Shown here: positions 57,568 to 64,000 of the stretch, in pieces
Numbering within the stretch: the stretch's first letter is position 1
How the letters are laid out: each line of letters starts with the position of its first letter
From: Eikenella corrodens
Lineage (GTDB): Bacteria; Pseudomonadota; Gammaproteobacteria; Burkholderiales; Neisseriaceae
Assembly: GCF_003990355.1 (NCBI RefSeq)
Contig: NZ_CP034670.1
Location: forward strand, 186,001-250,000
DNA length: 64,000 bases
Direction: 5' to 3'
Program-made: the position numbers and the translations under genes
Notes under the pieces: model-generated
What the model saw: the letters and a program-made list of their open reading frames with translations, nothing else
Database searches by the model: none
Told to the model about the DNA's origin: nothing

Positions 57568-59844
57568 ATGAACATCACCCAAATCCTCTCCCAAGAGCTC
57601 TCCGCCACTGCCGCGCAAATCACCGCCGCCGTCGAGCTTTTGGACGACGGCGCGACCGTGCCGTTTATCGCCCGCTACCGCAAGGAAGCCACGGGCGGGC
57701 TGGACGATACGCAGTTGCGCCAGCTTGCCGAGCGGCTGCAATACCTGCGCGAGTTGGAAGAGCGCAAAGCCGTTGTTTTAAAAAGCATTGAAGAGCAAGG
57801 CGAGCTTTCAGACGACCTCAGGGCGCAAATCGAAGACGCCGACAACAAAACCGCGCTGGAAGACCTGTATCTGCCTTACAAACCCAAACGCCGCACCAAG
57901 GCGCAAATCGCGCGCGAACACGGTTTGCAGCCGCTGGCGGACGTGTTGCTTGCCGAGCAGCCGCAGGATGTTGAAGCCGCCGCGCAAGGCTACCTGAACG
58001 AAAACGTCCCCGACGCCAAAGCCGCGCTGGACGGCGCGCGTGCAATTCTGATGGAGCAGTTTGCCGAAGACGCGGAACTCATCGGCACGCTGCGCGACAA
58101 GCTGTGGAACGAAGCCGAAATCCACGCGCAAGTCGTTGAAGGCAAAGAAACCGAAGGCGAAAAATTCAGCGATTATTTCGACCACCGCGAACCCGTCCGC
58201 GCCATGCCCAGCCACCGCGCGCTGGCGGTTTTGCGCGGCCGCAACGAAGGCGTGTTGAACATCGCGCTCAAATACCAGCCCGACGACACGCCGATTACCC
58301 AGCAAAGCGAATACGAGCAAATCATCGCCCGCCGCTTCAAGGTTTCAGACGGCCACAAATGGCTGCGCGACACCGTGCGCCTGACTTGGCGCGCGAAAAT
58401 CTTTTTATCGCTGGAACTCGAAGCCTTAGGCCGTCTGAAAGAAGCCGCCGACACCGACGCGATTACCGTGTTCGCCCGCAATCTCAAAGACTTGCTGCTC
58501 GCCGCGCCCGCCGGACGGCTGACCACGTTGGGCCTCGACCCCGGCTACCGCAACGGCGTGAAATGCGCCGTGGTGGACGACACGGGCAAGCTGCTGGATA
58601 CCGTCATCGTCTATTTGCATCAAGAAAACAATATGTTGGCAACGCTGTCGCACCTGATTAAACAACACGGCGTGAAGCTCATCGCCATCGGCAACGGCAC
58701 CGCCAGCCGCGAAACCGACAAAATTGCGGGCGAACTGGTGCGCGGAATGCCGGAAATGGGGCTGCACAAAATCGTCGTTTCCGAAGCCGGCGCGTCGATT
58801 TATTCTGCGTCCGAACTGGCGGCGCGCGAGTTTCCCGACTTGGACGTTTCCCTGCGCGGCGCGGTGTCCATCGCCCGCAGGCTGCAAGACCCGCTTGCCG
58901 AGCTGGTGAAAATCGACCCCAAATCCATCGGCGTGGGGCAGTATCAGCACGACGTGAACCAAAGCCAGCTCGCCAAATCGCTGGACGCGGTGGTCGAAGA
59001 CTGCGTGAACGCCGTCGGCGTGGACGTGAACACCGCCTCCGCCCCGCTCTTGGCGCGGATTTCCGGTTTGAATCAAACCCTTGCCCAAAACATCGTCGCC
59101 TACCGCGATGAAAACGGCGCGTTCGACAGCCGCAAAAAACTGCTGAAAGTGCCGCGTTTGGGCGAAAAAACCTTCGAGCAGGCAGCGGGCTTTTTGCGGA
59201 TTAACGGCGGCAAAGAGCCGCTGGACGCGAGCGCCGTCCACCCCGAAGCCTATCCCGTCGTCGCCAAAATGCTGGCGCAACAAGGCATTACCGCCGCCGA
59301 ACTCATTGGCAACCGCGAGCGCGTGAAGCAAATCAAAGCATCCGACTTCACCGACGAACGCTTCGGCCTGCCGACCATTCTGGACATTCTGTCCGAGCTG
59401 GAAAAACCCGGCCGCGACCCGCGCGGCGAGTTTCAAACGGCCTCCTTCGCCGAAGGCATCCACGAAATCAGCGACTTGCAAGTCGGCATGATACTCGAAG
59501 GCGTGGTTTCCAACGTCGCCAACTTCGGCGCGTTCGTGGACATCGGCGTCCATCAGGACGGCTTGGTGCACATCTCCGCCCTGTCCAATAAGTTCGTCCA
59601 AGACCCGCGCGAAGTGGTGAAAGCCGGCGACGTGGTGAAAGTGAAAGTGCTGGAAGTCGATGCCGCACGCAAACGCATCGCGCTGACCATGCGCTTGGAT
59701 GACGAGGCCGATACGGAAAAACGCGGGCGCAGGCTACCTGAAACCGAAAAACGCGGCGCAAACAACCGTTCAAGCAAGCCACAGCGCGAAAAGCAGCCTG
59801 CAAATTCGGCGATGGCGGATGCGTTGGCGAAGTTGAAGCGGTAA
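57568..59844 (+). CDS. tex: Transcription accessory protein Tex (S1 RNA-binding)
   Basis: Tex is a conserved nucleic-acid-binding protein that affects transcription and stress resistance. The 758 residues show the helical N-terminal region ([15 protein letters not shown]), the YqgF-like core ([18 protein letters not shown]), a helix-hairpin-helix part ([20 protein letters not shown]) and a C-terminal S1 domain ([20 protein letters not shown]). AAAGGA precedes the ATG. The coding sequence holds uptake sequences of several dialects: N. mucosa type at 57807-57818, Eikenella type at 57987-57998, Neisseria type at 58428-58439 and Kingella type at 59791-59802. This points to a mosaic history. Confidence 0.95.
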   Translation: MNITQILSQELSATAAQITAAVELLDDGATVPFIARYRKEATGGLDDTQLRQLAERLQYLRELEERKAVVLKSIEEQGELSDDLRAQIEDADNKTALEDLYLPYKPKRRTKAQIAREHGLQPLADVLLAEQPQDVEAAAQGYLNENVPDAKAALDGARAILMEQFAEDAELIGTLRDKLWNEAEIHAQVVEGKETEGEKFSDYFDHREPVRAMPSHRALAVLRGRNEGVLNIALKYQPDDTPITQQSEYEQIIARRFKVSDGHKWLRDTVRLTWRAKIFLSLELEALGRLKEAADTDAITVFARNLKDLLLAAPAGRLTTLGLDPGYRNGVKCAVVDDTGKLLDTVIVYLHQENNMLATLSHLIKQHGVKLIAIGNGTASRETDKIAGELVRGMPEMGLHKIVVSEAGASIYSASELAAREFPDLDVSLRGAVSIARRLQDPLAELVKIDPKSIGVGQYQHDVNQSQLAKSLDAVVEDCVNAVGVDVNTASAPLLARISGLNQTLAQNIVAYRDENGAFDSRKKLLKVPRLGEKTFEQAAGFLRINGGKEPLDASAVHPEAYPVVAKMLAQQGITAAELIGNRERVKQIKASDFTDERFGLPTILDILSELEKPGRDPRGEFQTASFAEGIHEISDLQVGMILEGVVSNVANFGAFVDIGVHQDGLVHISALSNKFVQDPREVVKAGDVVKVKVLEVDAARKRIALTMRLDDEADTEKRGRRLPETEKRGANNRSSKPQREKQPANSAMADALAKLKR

Positions 59845-59854
59845 CAGTAGGCGG

Positions 59855-60243
59855 ATTCGGATTTGAAGTGCAACTTCCATAATAGAAAAAGGCTGGTATG
59901 CGGTAGCATACTGGCCTTTCCTGCAAGAAAGATTGCCATGGGCTACACGCAACTGACCCAAGACGAACGATATAGTGAATTAACAAAAACCAGTACAGCG
60001 TTGTCTCACCTTGCCGTAACGTGTGTACTGTCTGCGACTCGCCGCCTTGTCCTGATTTTTGTTAATCCACTATACTTCCCCAAACAAACCGATTTCCGAA
60101 ACATCAGTGATCGGGAGATACGCAGGGTTCAAGATGAGTTAAACCACCGGCCAAGAAAAACACTTGGCTACGAAACGCCAAGTGTTTTATTCTTGAATCC
60201 GTTCCAACCGCTAGTGTCTGAGTGTTGCACTTGAAATCCGAAT
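59855..60243 (+). mobile_element. IS30-family (IS1655-like) remnant with its centre replaced by a Correia element
   Basis: The left end ATTCGGATTTGAAGTGCAAC and the right end GTTGCACTTGAAATCCGAAT are inverted repeats with one mismatch. Inside, the first residues MGYTQLTQDERY and the C-terminal FPKQTDFRNISDREIRRVQD and NHRPRKTLGYETPSVLF of an IS30-family transposase remain. About 250 central residues are gone. Exactly at the gap lies a complete Correia element (59971-60074). Confidence 0.8.
59971..60074. repeat. Correia repeat element inside the IS30 remnant, 104 bp
   Basis: Ends TATAGTGAATTAA and TTAATCCACTATA with the CCGTAACGTGTG core. It replaces the middle of the transposase gene rather than merely interrupting it. 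Confidence 0.86.
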
Positions 60244-60278
60244 GCAAGACCGTCTGAAAACATAAAGTCGGCACAACA

Positions 60279-60322
60279 AAAAGCAGCCTGCACTTTGTTT
60301 TCCAAATGTGCAGGCTGCTTTT
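60279..60322. terminator. Kingella-type uptake-sequence hairpin, copy 1
   Basis: AAAAGCAGCCTGCACTTT pairs with AAATGTGCAGGCTGCTTTT around GTTTTCC. The 44-nt sequence recurs identically at 61959-62002. It lies beyond the dsbA-like gene on the minus strand. Confidence 0.75.
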
Positions 60323-60413
60323 GCGTTTTCAGGCTGCCCCAAACAGCCAAAAGGCTACCTGAAAGCGCAGCTTCAACGGAGTTAAAACCATTTTCTAGCA
60401 GCCTGCAACCCAT

Positions 60414-60995
60414 CTAGCGCAAACTGTCCGCAGCAATTTGCGTCCAGCCGTTTTCGGTTTGCCGCACCACAAACGGCACGCCGCTCACGCCGAATTGTCG
60501 GGCAAGGTTGGCGCCGTCGGCAATACGCTGTTTGGCCTGCGCTTCGGTAGCGGGGTTGGTCAGGATTTCCGCTGCCTGCGTGCAGCCGATTTGGCGCAAT
60601 ATGTCGGCCAACACATCCAATTTTGCCGTGTCCAAGCCGTCTTCGTAGCGGGCTTTTTGGCAGGCGCGCAGGGCTTCCGGTTCGCGTTCGGGTTCGGTGG
60701 CCTGCACGGCGGTTAAGGCTTGCACAAGCGGAAAGGAATTGAAGTTGGTGGGCTGCTGCAAAATGTTGCGGCGGTAGGCTTCGCTGAACGGCAGGCCGGT
60801 GAGCCGGGCGATGCGCTGGTCGTTTTCCCATGCGTGTTCCGTCCAATCCGGCGACATGATTTTGTCGCGGCAGAACAGGCCGGTGGGCACGAGTTTCACA
60901 TCGGCCGTTTGCGCCAGTTTTAAAATGCCGTCTGAAACAGAATAGCACCAGCCGCACAGCGGGTCGAATAAATAGAGAACGGTTTGTTTAGTCAT
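60414..60995 (-). CDS. DsbA-family thiol-disulfide oxidoreductase (FrnE-like)
   Basis: A 193-residue protein of the DsbA fold with the active site CGWC (DPLCGWCYS, residues 14-17) near the N-terminus and no signal peptide, so it should act in the cytoplasm. The helical insertion and the SGVPFVVRQ cis-proline motif toward the C-terminus fit the FrnE/2-hydroxychromene isomerase-like branch. It begins 5 bp after the stop of the ygiD-like gene; both are on the minus strand and probably form an operon. The substrate is unknown. Confidence 0.85.
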   Translation of the reverse strand: MTKQTVLYLFDPLCGWCYSVSDGILKLAQTADVKLVPTGLFCRDKIMSPDWTEHAWENDQRIARLTGLPFSEAYRRNILQQPTNFNSFPLVQALTAVQATEPEREPEALRACQKARYEDGLDTAKLDVLADILRQIGCTQAAEILTNPATEAQAKQRIADGANLARQFGVSGVPFVVRQTENGWTQIAADSLR

Positions 60996-61000
60996 GATTT

Positions 61001-61774
61001 TTACCCGATTAAGACGGAAGTCATGCTGATCGAGCCGAAGGCGAGTTCGTCATTGAATATTTCCATATCGTCCTGCGGTTCGCGCAGCGCGGCGGTGTAG
61101 AGCAGCGGCAGGTAGTGTTCGGGCGACGGAACGGAGAGCGTGGCGGCTTCCCCCAGCCGTTCGTAATGCACCAGCGTGTCGTTGTCCCGCGCGGCAAGGG
61201 CGCGGTTGACGGCATTGCGGAAGTCTATTGCCCAGTCGTAGCCCGCGGCGGGTTCGCGGCGCATGGCGCGCAGGTTGTGCACGATGTTGCCGCTGCCGAC
61301 CACCAGCACGCCCTGTTCGCGCAGCGGGGCGAGTTTTTTCGCCAAATCGAAATGCCATTGTGCAGGCTGCATCAGGTTCAAGCTGAGCTGCACCACGGGA
61401 ATCTCGGCTTCGGGATACAGGTGTTTCAGCACCGCCCACGCGCCGTGGTCGAAGCCGCGTTCCGGTTTCGTTTCCACATTTGCAGGCTGCAACAACGAGC
61501 GCACCTGCCCCGCCAGTTCGGGCGAGCCGGGCGCGGGATATTGCACTTGGCTGAGTGCTGCGGGGAAGCCGTAAAAATCGTAAATCATTTCGGGGCGTTC
61601 GCCGGACGTTACCTGCAAACGGTTGCCGTACCAGTGCGCCGAAATCATCAGAATGGCTTTGGGCTTGGCAAATTTCTGCACGATGCGGCGGAAGCCTTGG
61701 TTGAACGGGTTTTCCGCGTCCAGCGCGTTCATCGGGCTGCCGTGTCCGACAAACAATACGGGCATTTTGTTCAT
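61001..61774 (-). CDS. ygiD: Extradiol ring-cleavage dioxygenase (YgiD/DODA class III type)
   Basis: A 257-residue LigB-type dioxygenase. Metal ligands fit the family: FVGHGSPMNAL (His near residue 9), ISAHWYGN, FDHGAWAVLKHLYPEA and the late SPEHYLPLL. E. coli YgiD shows DOPA 4,5-dioxygenase activity; the natural substrate here is unknown. The start at 61774 gives MNKMPVLFVGHG directly; an in-frame TTG at 61786 would add only MGNT. It pairs with the dsbA-like gene downstream. Confidence 0.88.
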   Translation of the reverse strand: MNKMPVLFVGHGSPMNALDAENPFNQGFRRIVQKFAKPKAILMISAHWYGNRLQVTSGERPEMIYDFYGFPAALSQVQYPAPGSPELAGQVRSLLQPANVETKPERGFDHGAWAVLKHLYPEAEIPVVQLSLNLMQPAQWHFDLAKKLAPLREQGVLVVGSGNIVHNLRAMRREPAAGYDWAIDFRNAVNRALAARDNDTLVHYERLGEAATLSVPSPEHYLPLLYTAALREPQDDMEIFNDELAFGSISMTSVLIG

Positions 61775-61958
61775 GGTGTTTCCCAATTCGTTTTGATGCC
61801 GATGATTTTAAGGGAAACTTTTGTGCGAACAATCCCGTTTGGGGAAGAATATATTTTCTTAATGGGAAATCATTAGCCGCTTCAATACCCTCATGTTTTA
61901 CTCTCACGTTTTTTAAAGGCTACCTGAAAACATGGGTGAGTGCGTGATTGGCGCGATC

Positions 61959-62002
61959 AAAAGCAGCCTGCACTTTGTTTTCCAAATGTGCAGGCTGCTT
62001 TT
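61959..62002. terminator. Kingella-type uptake-sequence hairpin, copy 2
   Basis: Identical in 44 nt to 60279-60322. It lies upstream of the ygiD-like gene and beyond the ABC-F 3' fragment. The two copies bracket the ygiD-dsbA pair. Confidence 0.75.
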
Positions 62003-62054
62003 TATTTTTCAGGTAGCCTTTCAGACGGCCTCTCAGGCTACCTGAAACCTCAAA

Positions 62055-62170
62055 TCACCCCCCGTTCTGCTTCCCTTCCAGCATCTCCCACTGCTCTAAT
62101 TTCTCCAGCAGCATTTCGATTTCTTCCGCGCGCGCTTGCAGGCTGCTTTTTCGTTGTCTTTGAAAATTTC
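62055..62170 (-). pseudogene. Duplicated, frameshifted 3' fragment of the ABC-F-like gene at the right edge
   Basis: The sequence matches 63872-63994 base for base apart from a few substitutions and two deletions. A 3-nt deletion (one codon) and a 4-nt deletion remove 7 nt in all; the latter shifts the frame and creates a Kingella-type uptake sequence (62137-62148). Only about 38 codons remain. The fragment ends at about 62170, where likeness to the right-edge gene stops. Confidence 0.75.
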
Positions 62171-62198
62171 AGAAGCCTTTCGGTTCGGTGTTGCCGTT

Positions 62199-62555
62199 CT
62201 ACACCTTGCCTGCCGCGCGGTTTTCTTTTAAGCCGTCGCCCCATGCCTTCAATGCCAGCAGCACGGGGGCAAGCGTTTTGCCGTAATCCGTTAGCCGGTA
62301 TTCCACGCGCGGCGGGACTTCGGGATATACGGTGCGCGAAATGATGCCGTCGGCTTCCAATGCGCGCAGTTGGGCGGTCAGCGTGCGCTGCGACACATCG
62401 GGCAGGATGCGGCGGATTTGGTTGAAGCGCAGCGTGCCGTCCGTGTGCAGGCGGTAGAGTATTGTGCCTTTCCATTTGCCGCCGATAACGGAAAGCGCGG
62501 CTTCCACCGAGCAGCCTTCGGCGCAGTCGTAGCTTGGGTGCGGTGTGCGGGGCAT
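62199..62555 (-). CDS. HxlR-family transcriptional regulator
   Basis: A 118-residue winged-helix regulator with the family core [40 protein letters not shown] and [17 protein letters not shown]. Two cysteines sit just before the core ([10 protein letters not shown], residues 10 and 14), where quinone- and diamide-sensing relatives such as YodB, HypR and QorR carry their redox Cys. The start at 62555 has AAAGGA upstream; a longer frame is unsupported. It is divergent from a quinone-reductase-like gene, the classic arrangement for a regulator and its target. Confidence 0.88.
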   Translation of the reverse strand: MPRTPHPSYDCAEGCSVEAALSVIGGKWKGTILYRLHTDGTLRFNQIRRILPDVSQRTLTAQLRALEADGIISRTVYPEVPPRVEYRLTDYGKTLAPVLLALKAWGDGLKENRAAGKV

Positions 62556-62633
62556 GACAGTATCCTTTATGTAACTATATGAAAAATAAGTGCGTTCTTG
62601 TTGATGGTGTACTTCGGGTGCATGATACACGCT

Positions 62634-62645
62634 TTCAGACGACCT
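62634..62645 (-). other. N. mucosa-type DNA uptake sequence (AG-mucDUS)
   Basis: TTCAGACGACCT is the complement of AGGTCGTCTGAA. It lies between the HxlR regulator and the dehydrogenase, about 15 bp before the latter's start. Another perfect copy lies in tex at 57807-57818. Confidence 0.8.
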
Positions 62646-62659
62646 AACAGGAGAACATC

Positions 62660-63676
62660 ATGAAAGCCATCGGTTTCAACCGTCCTTTGCCCGTTTCCAA
62701 ACCTGAAGCCCTGCTCGACATCGAACTGCCCGAACCCGAACTGCGGCCGCACGATATTTTGGTTGCCGTGCAGGCGGTTTCGGTGAATCCTGCCGATGTG
62801 AAAGTTCGGGCGGCGCATACGCCTGCGGCAGGGCAGTACCGCGTATTGGGTTACGACGCGGCAGGCATCGTTCAGGCAGTCGGCAGCGAAGTGCGGCATT
62901 TCAAAGTCGGCGACGAAGTGTATTACGCGGGCGCCATCAACCGCCAAGGTTCGAACGCTCAATTACAGGCGGTGGACGCGCGCATTACCGCCAAAAAACC
63001 GCGTTCGCTGGATTTTGCCCAAGCCGCCGCGCTGCCATTGACGGCGATTACCGCATGGGAAACGCTGTTCGACCGCTTGGACGTGAACAAACCAGTGGCA
63101 GGCGGCGCCAATGCGCTGCTCTTAATCGGTGGTGCAGGCGGGGTCGGCTCACTTGCCATCCAGTTGCTGAAAAAGCGCACCGACATTCAAGTCATCGCCA
63201 CCGCTTCCCGCCCCGAAAGCCGCGCGTGGGTGAAGGAATTGGGGGCGGATTTCGTCATCGACCATCATGAAAACATGGCGGAACAGGTTGCCGCGTTAAA
63301 TATCGGCGCGCCATCGTTTGTTTTTTCCACCAATCATACCGACCGCCATCTGCCGCAAATCGTGGAACTCATCGCCCCACAAGGCAGAATCGCGCTGATT
63401 GACGACCCCGAAACGCTGGACGTGAACCCGCTCAAAGGCAAAAGCCTGTCGCTGCATTGGGAATTTATGTTTACCCGCCCGCTGCGCGAAACGGCAGACA
63501 TCGAACGGCAGGGCGAAATCCTGGCCGAAACCGCGCGGCTGGTGGACGAAGGCATCATCCGCCCGACCGCCACCCAAATCCTGCACGGCATCAATGCCGC
63601 CAACCTGCGCCGTGCGCATGAGCGGGTGGAACGCGGGGATATGGTCGGCAAGCTGGTGGTGGCAGGCTGGGAATAG
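62660..63676 (+). CDS. Zinc-type alcohol dehydrogenase/quinone oxidoreductase family protein
   Basis: A 338-residue medium-chain dehydrogenase. The GroES-like half includes VNPADVKVR and LGYDAAGIVQAVG; the Rossmann half carries LLIGGAGGVGSLAIQLL. Catalytic-zinc cysteine and structural-zinc cysteines are not seen, which fits a zinc-free NADPH:quinone reductase of the QorA/zeta-crystallin-like type. AGGAG precedes the ATG. Together with the divergent HxlR gene it probably forms a reactive-electrophile or quinone defence module. Confidence 0.87.
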   Translation: MKAIGFNRPLPVSKPEALLDIELPEPELRPHDILVAVQAVSVNPADVKVRAAHTPAAGQYRVLGYDAAGIVQAVGSEVRHFKVGDEVYYAGAINRQGSNAQLQAVDARITAKKPRSLDFAQAAALPLTAITAWETLFDRLDVNKPVAGGANALLLIGGAGGVGSLAIQLLKKRTDIQVIATASRPESRAWVKELGADFVIDHHENMAEQVAALNIGAPSFVFSTNHTDRHLPQIVELIAPQGRIALIDDPETLDVNPLKGKSLSLHWEFMFTRPLRETADIERQGEILAETARLVDEGIIRPTATQILHGINAANLRRAHERVERGDMVGKLVVAGWE

Positions 63677-63778
63677 GTTTGCAGGCGGAAGCCCGTATGT
63701 TCAGCTTCGCAGAAACCGGGCTTGCTTGAAAAGGCTTCGTTTTTAGAGAGTCTTTTATGGCGTCATTTAGGCTACCTG

Positions 63779-63994
63779 AAAGCAGCCTGCACGCGGAAAA
63801 CCAAGGTGCAGGCTGCTTTGTATTTTTCAGGCAGCCTTCCAAACGCCCCATCAGGCTACCTGAAACCCAAATCACCCCCCGTTCTGTTTCCCTTCCAGCA
63901 TCTCCCACCGCTCCAATTTTTCCAGCAGCAGCGTTTCGATTTCCTCCGCGCGCGCTTGCAGGCGGCCGGCTTTTTCGTAGTCTTTGAAGATTTC
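63779..63994. repeat. Imperfect direct repeat of the 61959-62170 region
   Basis: Both copies run in the same order: a Kingella-type hairpin, TATTTTTCAGG, an Eikenella-type uptake sequence, AAATCACCCCCCGTTCTG and the 3' end of an ABC-F-like gene. The two copies enclose the HxlR and quinone-reductase genes. The 63677-63871 gap holds only this hairpin and uptake sequences; the tandem AGGCTACCTGAAAGCAGCCT joins Eikenella and Kingella dialects. Confidence 0.8.
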
Positions 63995-64000
63995 GGGGTC
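63872..64000 (-). CDS. C-terminus of an ABC-F type ATPase (partial)
   Basis: Only the last 42 codons are in the window: DPEIFKDYEKAGRLQARA, then a helical EEIETLLLEKLERWEMLEG and a short QNGG end. The pattern of a charged coiled coil with LERWEMLEG resembles the C-terminal domain of Uup-like ABC-F proteins, which act on ribosomes or DNA structures. The ATPase cassettes lie outside the window, so the assignment is tentative. Confidence 0.5.
   Translation of the reverse strand, partial: DPEIFKDYEKAGRLQARAEEIETLLLEKLERWEMLEGKQNGG

Noticed and set aside
60414..60995. Periplasmic DsbA
   Set aside because: CGWC is present but there is no signal peptide, so a cytoplasmic FrnE-like protein is more likely.
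62050..62475. Arginine-rich 141-codon frame overlapping the HxlR gene
   Set aside because: Shadow of the HxlR gene and the ABC-F relic; no domain and no ribosome site.

Overview
The window looks like chromosomal DNA of an Eikenella-type member of the Neisseriaceae. The main reason is the very frequent 12-mer AGGCTACCTGAA and its complement TTCAGGTAGCCT, which is the DNA uptake sequence (DUS) dialect described for Eikenella. A second family-level mark is a 104-105 bp element with TATAGTGRATTAA ends, which matches the Correia repeat (CREE) of Neisseria. About thirteen full, composite, truncated or decayed copies are present. Most of the window is GC-rich housekeeping DNA with short intergenic gaps, many holding inverted DUS pairs that can act as terminators.

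Layout. 1-0.5 kb: 5' end of a large protein with an actinobacterial FAS-I-like acyltransferase domain. 0.9-5.3 kb: lpdA, pssA, a TSUP transporter, ndk. 5.5-9.5 kb: tight operon rlmN-pilW-rodZ-ispG. 9.8-14.4 kb: two unknown small proteins, pyrE, typA, an NTF2-like protein. 14.6-24.4 kb: genes of aryl-polyene type (FAD oxidoreductase, MMPL exporter, acyl ligase/dehydratase fusion, LolA-like carrier), interrupted by an IS5-family element and a DUF389 gene. 24.4-31.2 kb: DUF4298 protein, era, rnc, hemN, fnr, trkA. 31.4-36.7 kb: a membrane protein, dnaK with a sigma-32 type promoter, a peroxiredoxin-glutaredoxin fusion and a dihydrolipoyl-dehydrogenase-like flavoprotein. 37.4-38.3 kb: an AT-rich orphan membrane protein. 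38.5-52.9 kb: ackA, purD, yigZ, a perfect parS site, etfBA, waaC, lpxC, gnd, a DnaA-box-containing AT-rich gap, an RNB ribonuclease, galU, hemL.

From about 53 kb the DNA changes character. Uptake sequences of other genera appear: Kingella-like AAGCAGCCTGCA, N. mucosa-like AGGTCGTCTGAA and Neisseria AGGCCGTCTGAA. Here lie a Slam 3' relic, a fused restriction-modification-specificity gene whose last recognition domain is cut off by a G8 tract, tex, an IS30 remnant whose centre is replaced by a Correia element, a dsbA-like/ygiD pair, and an HxlR regulator/quinone-reductase pair bracketed by a duplicated 3' end of an ABC-F-like gene. This end of the window reads as a transformation-built mosaic.

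The most interesting points are the candidate phase-variable specificity switch at 56906-56913, the parS plus DnaA-box signals at 42-48 kb, the FAS-I-like gene at the left edge, the split aryl-polyene locus, stop codons supplied by uptake sequences, and the cassette structure at 60-64 kb. No tRNA, rRNA or CRISPR array was recognised.
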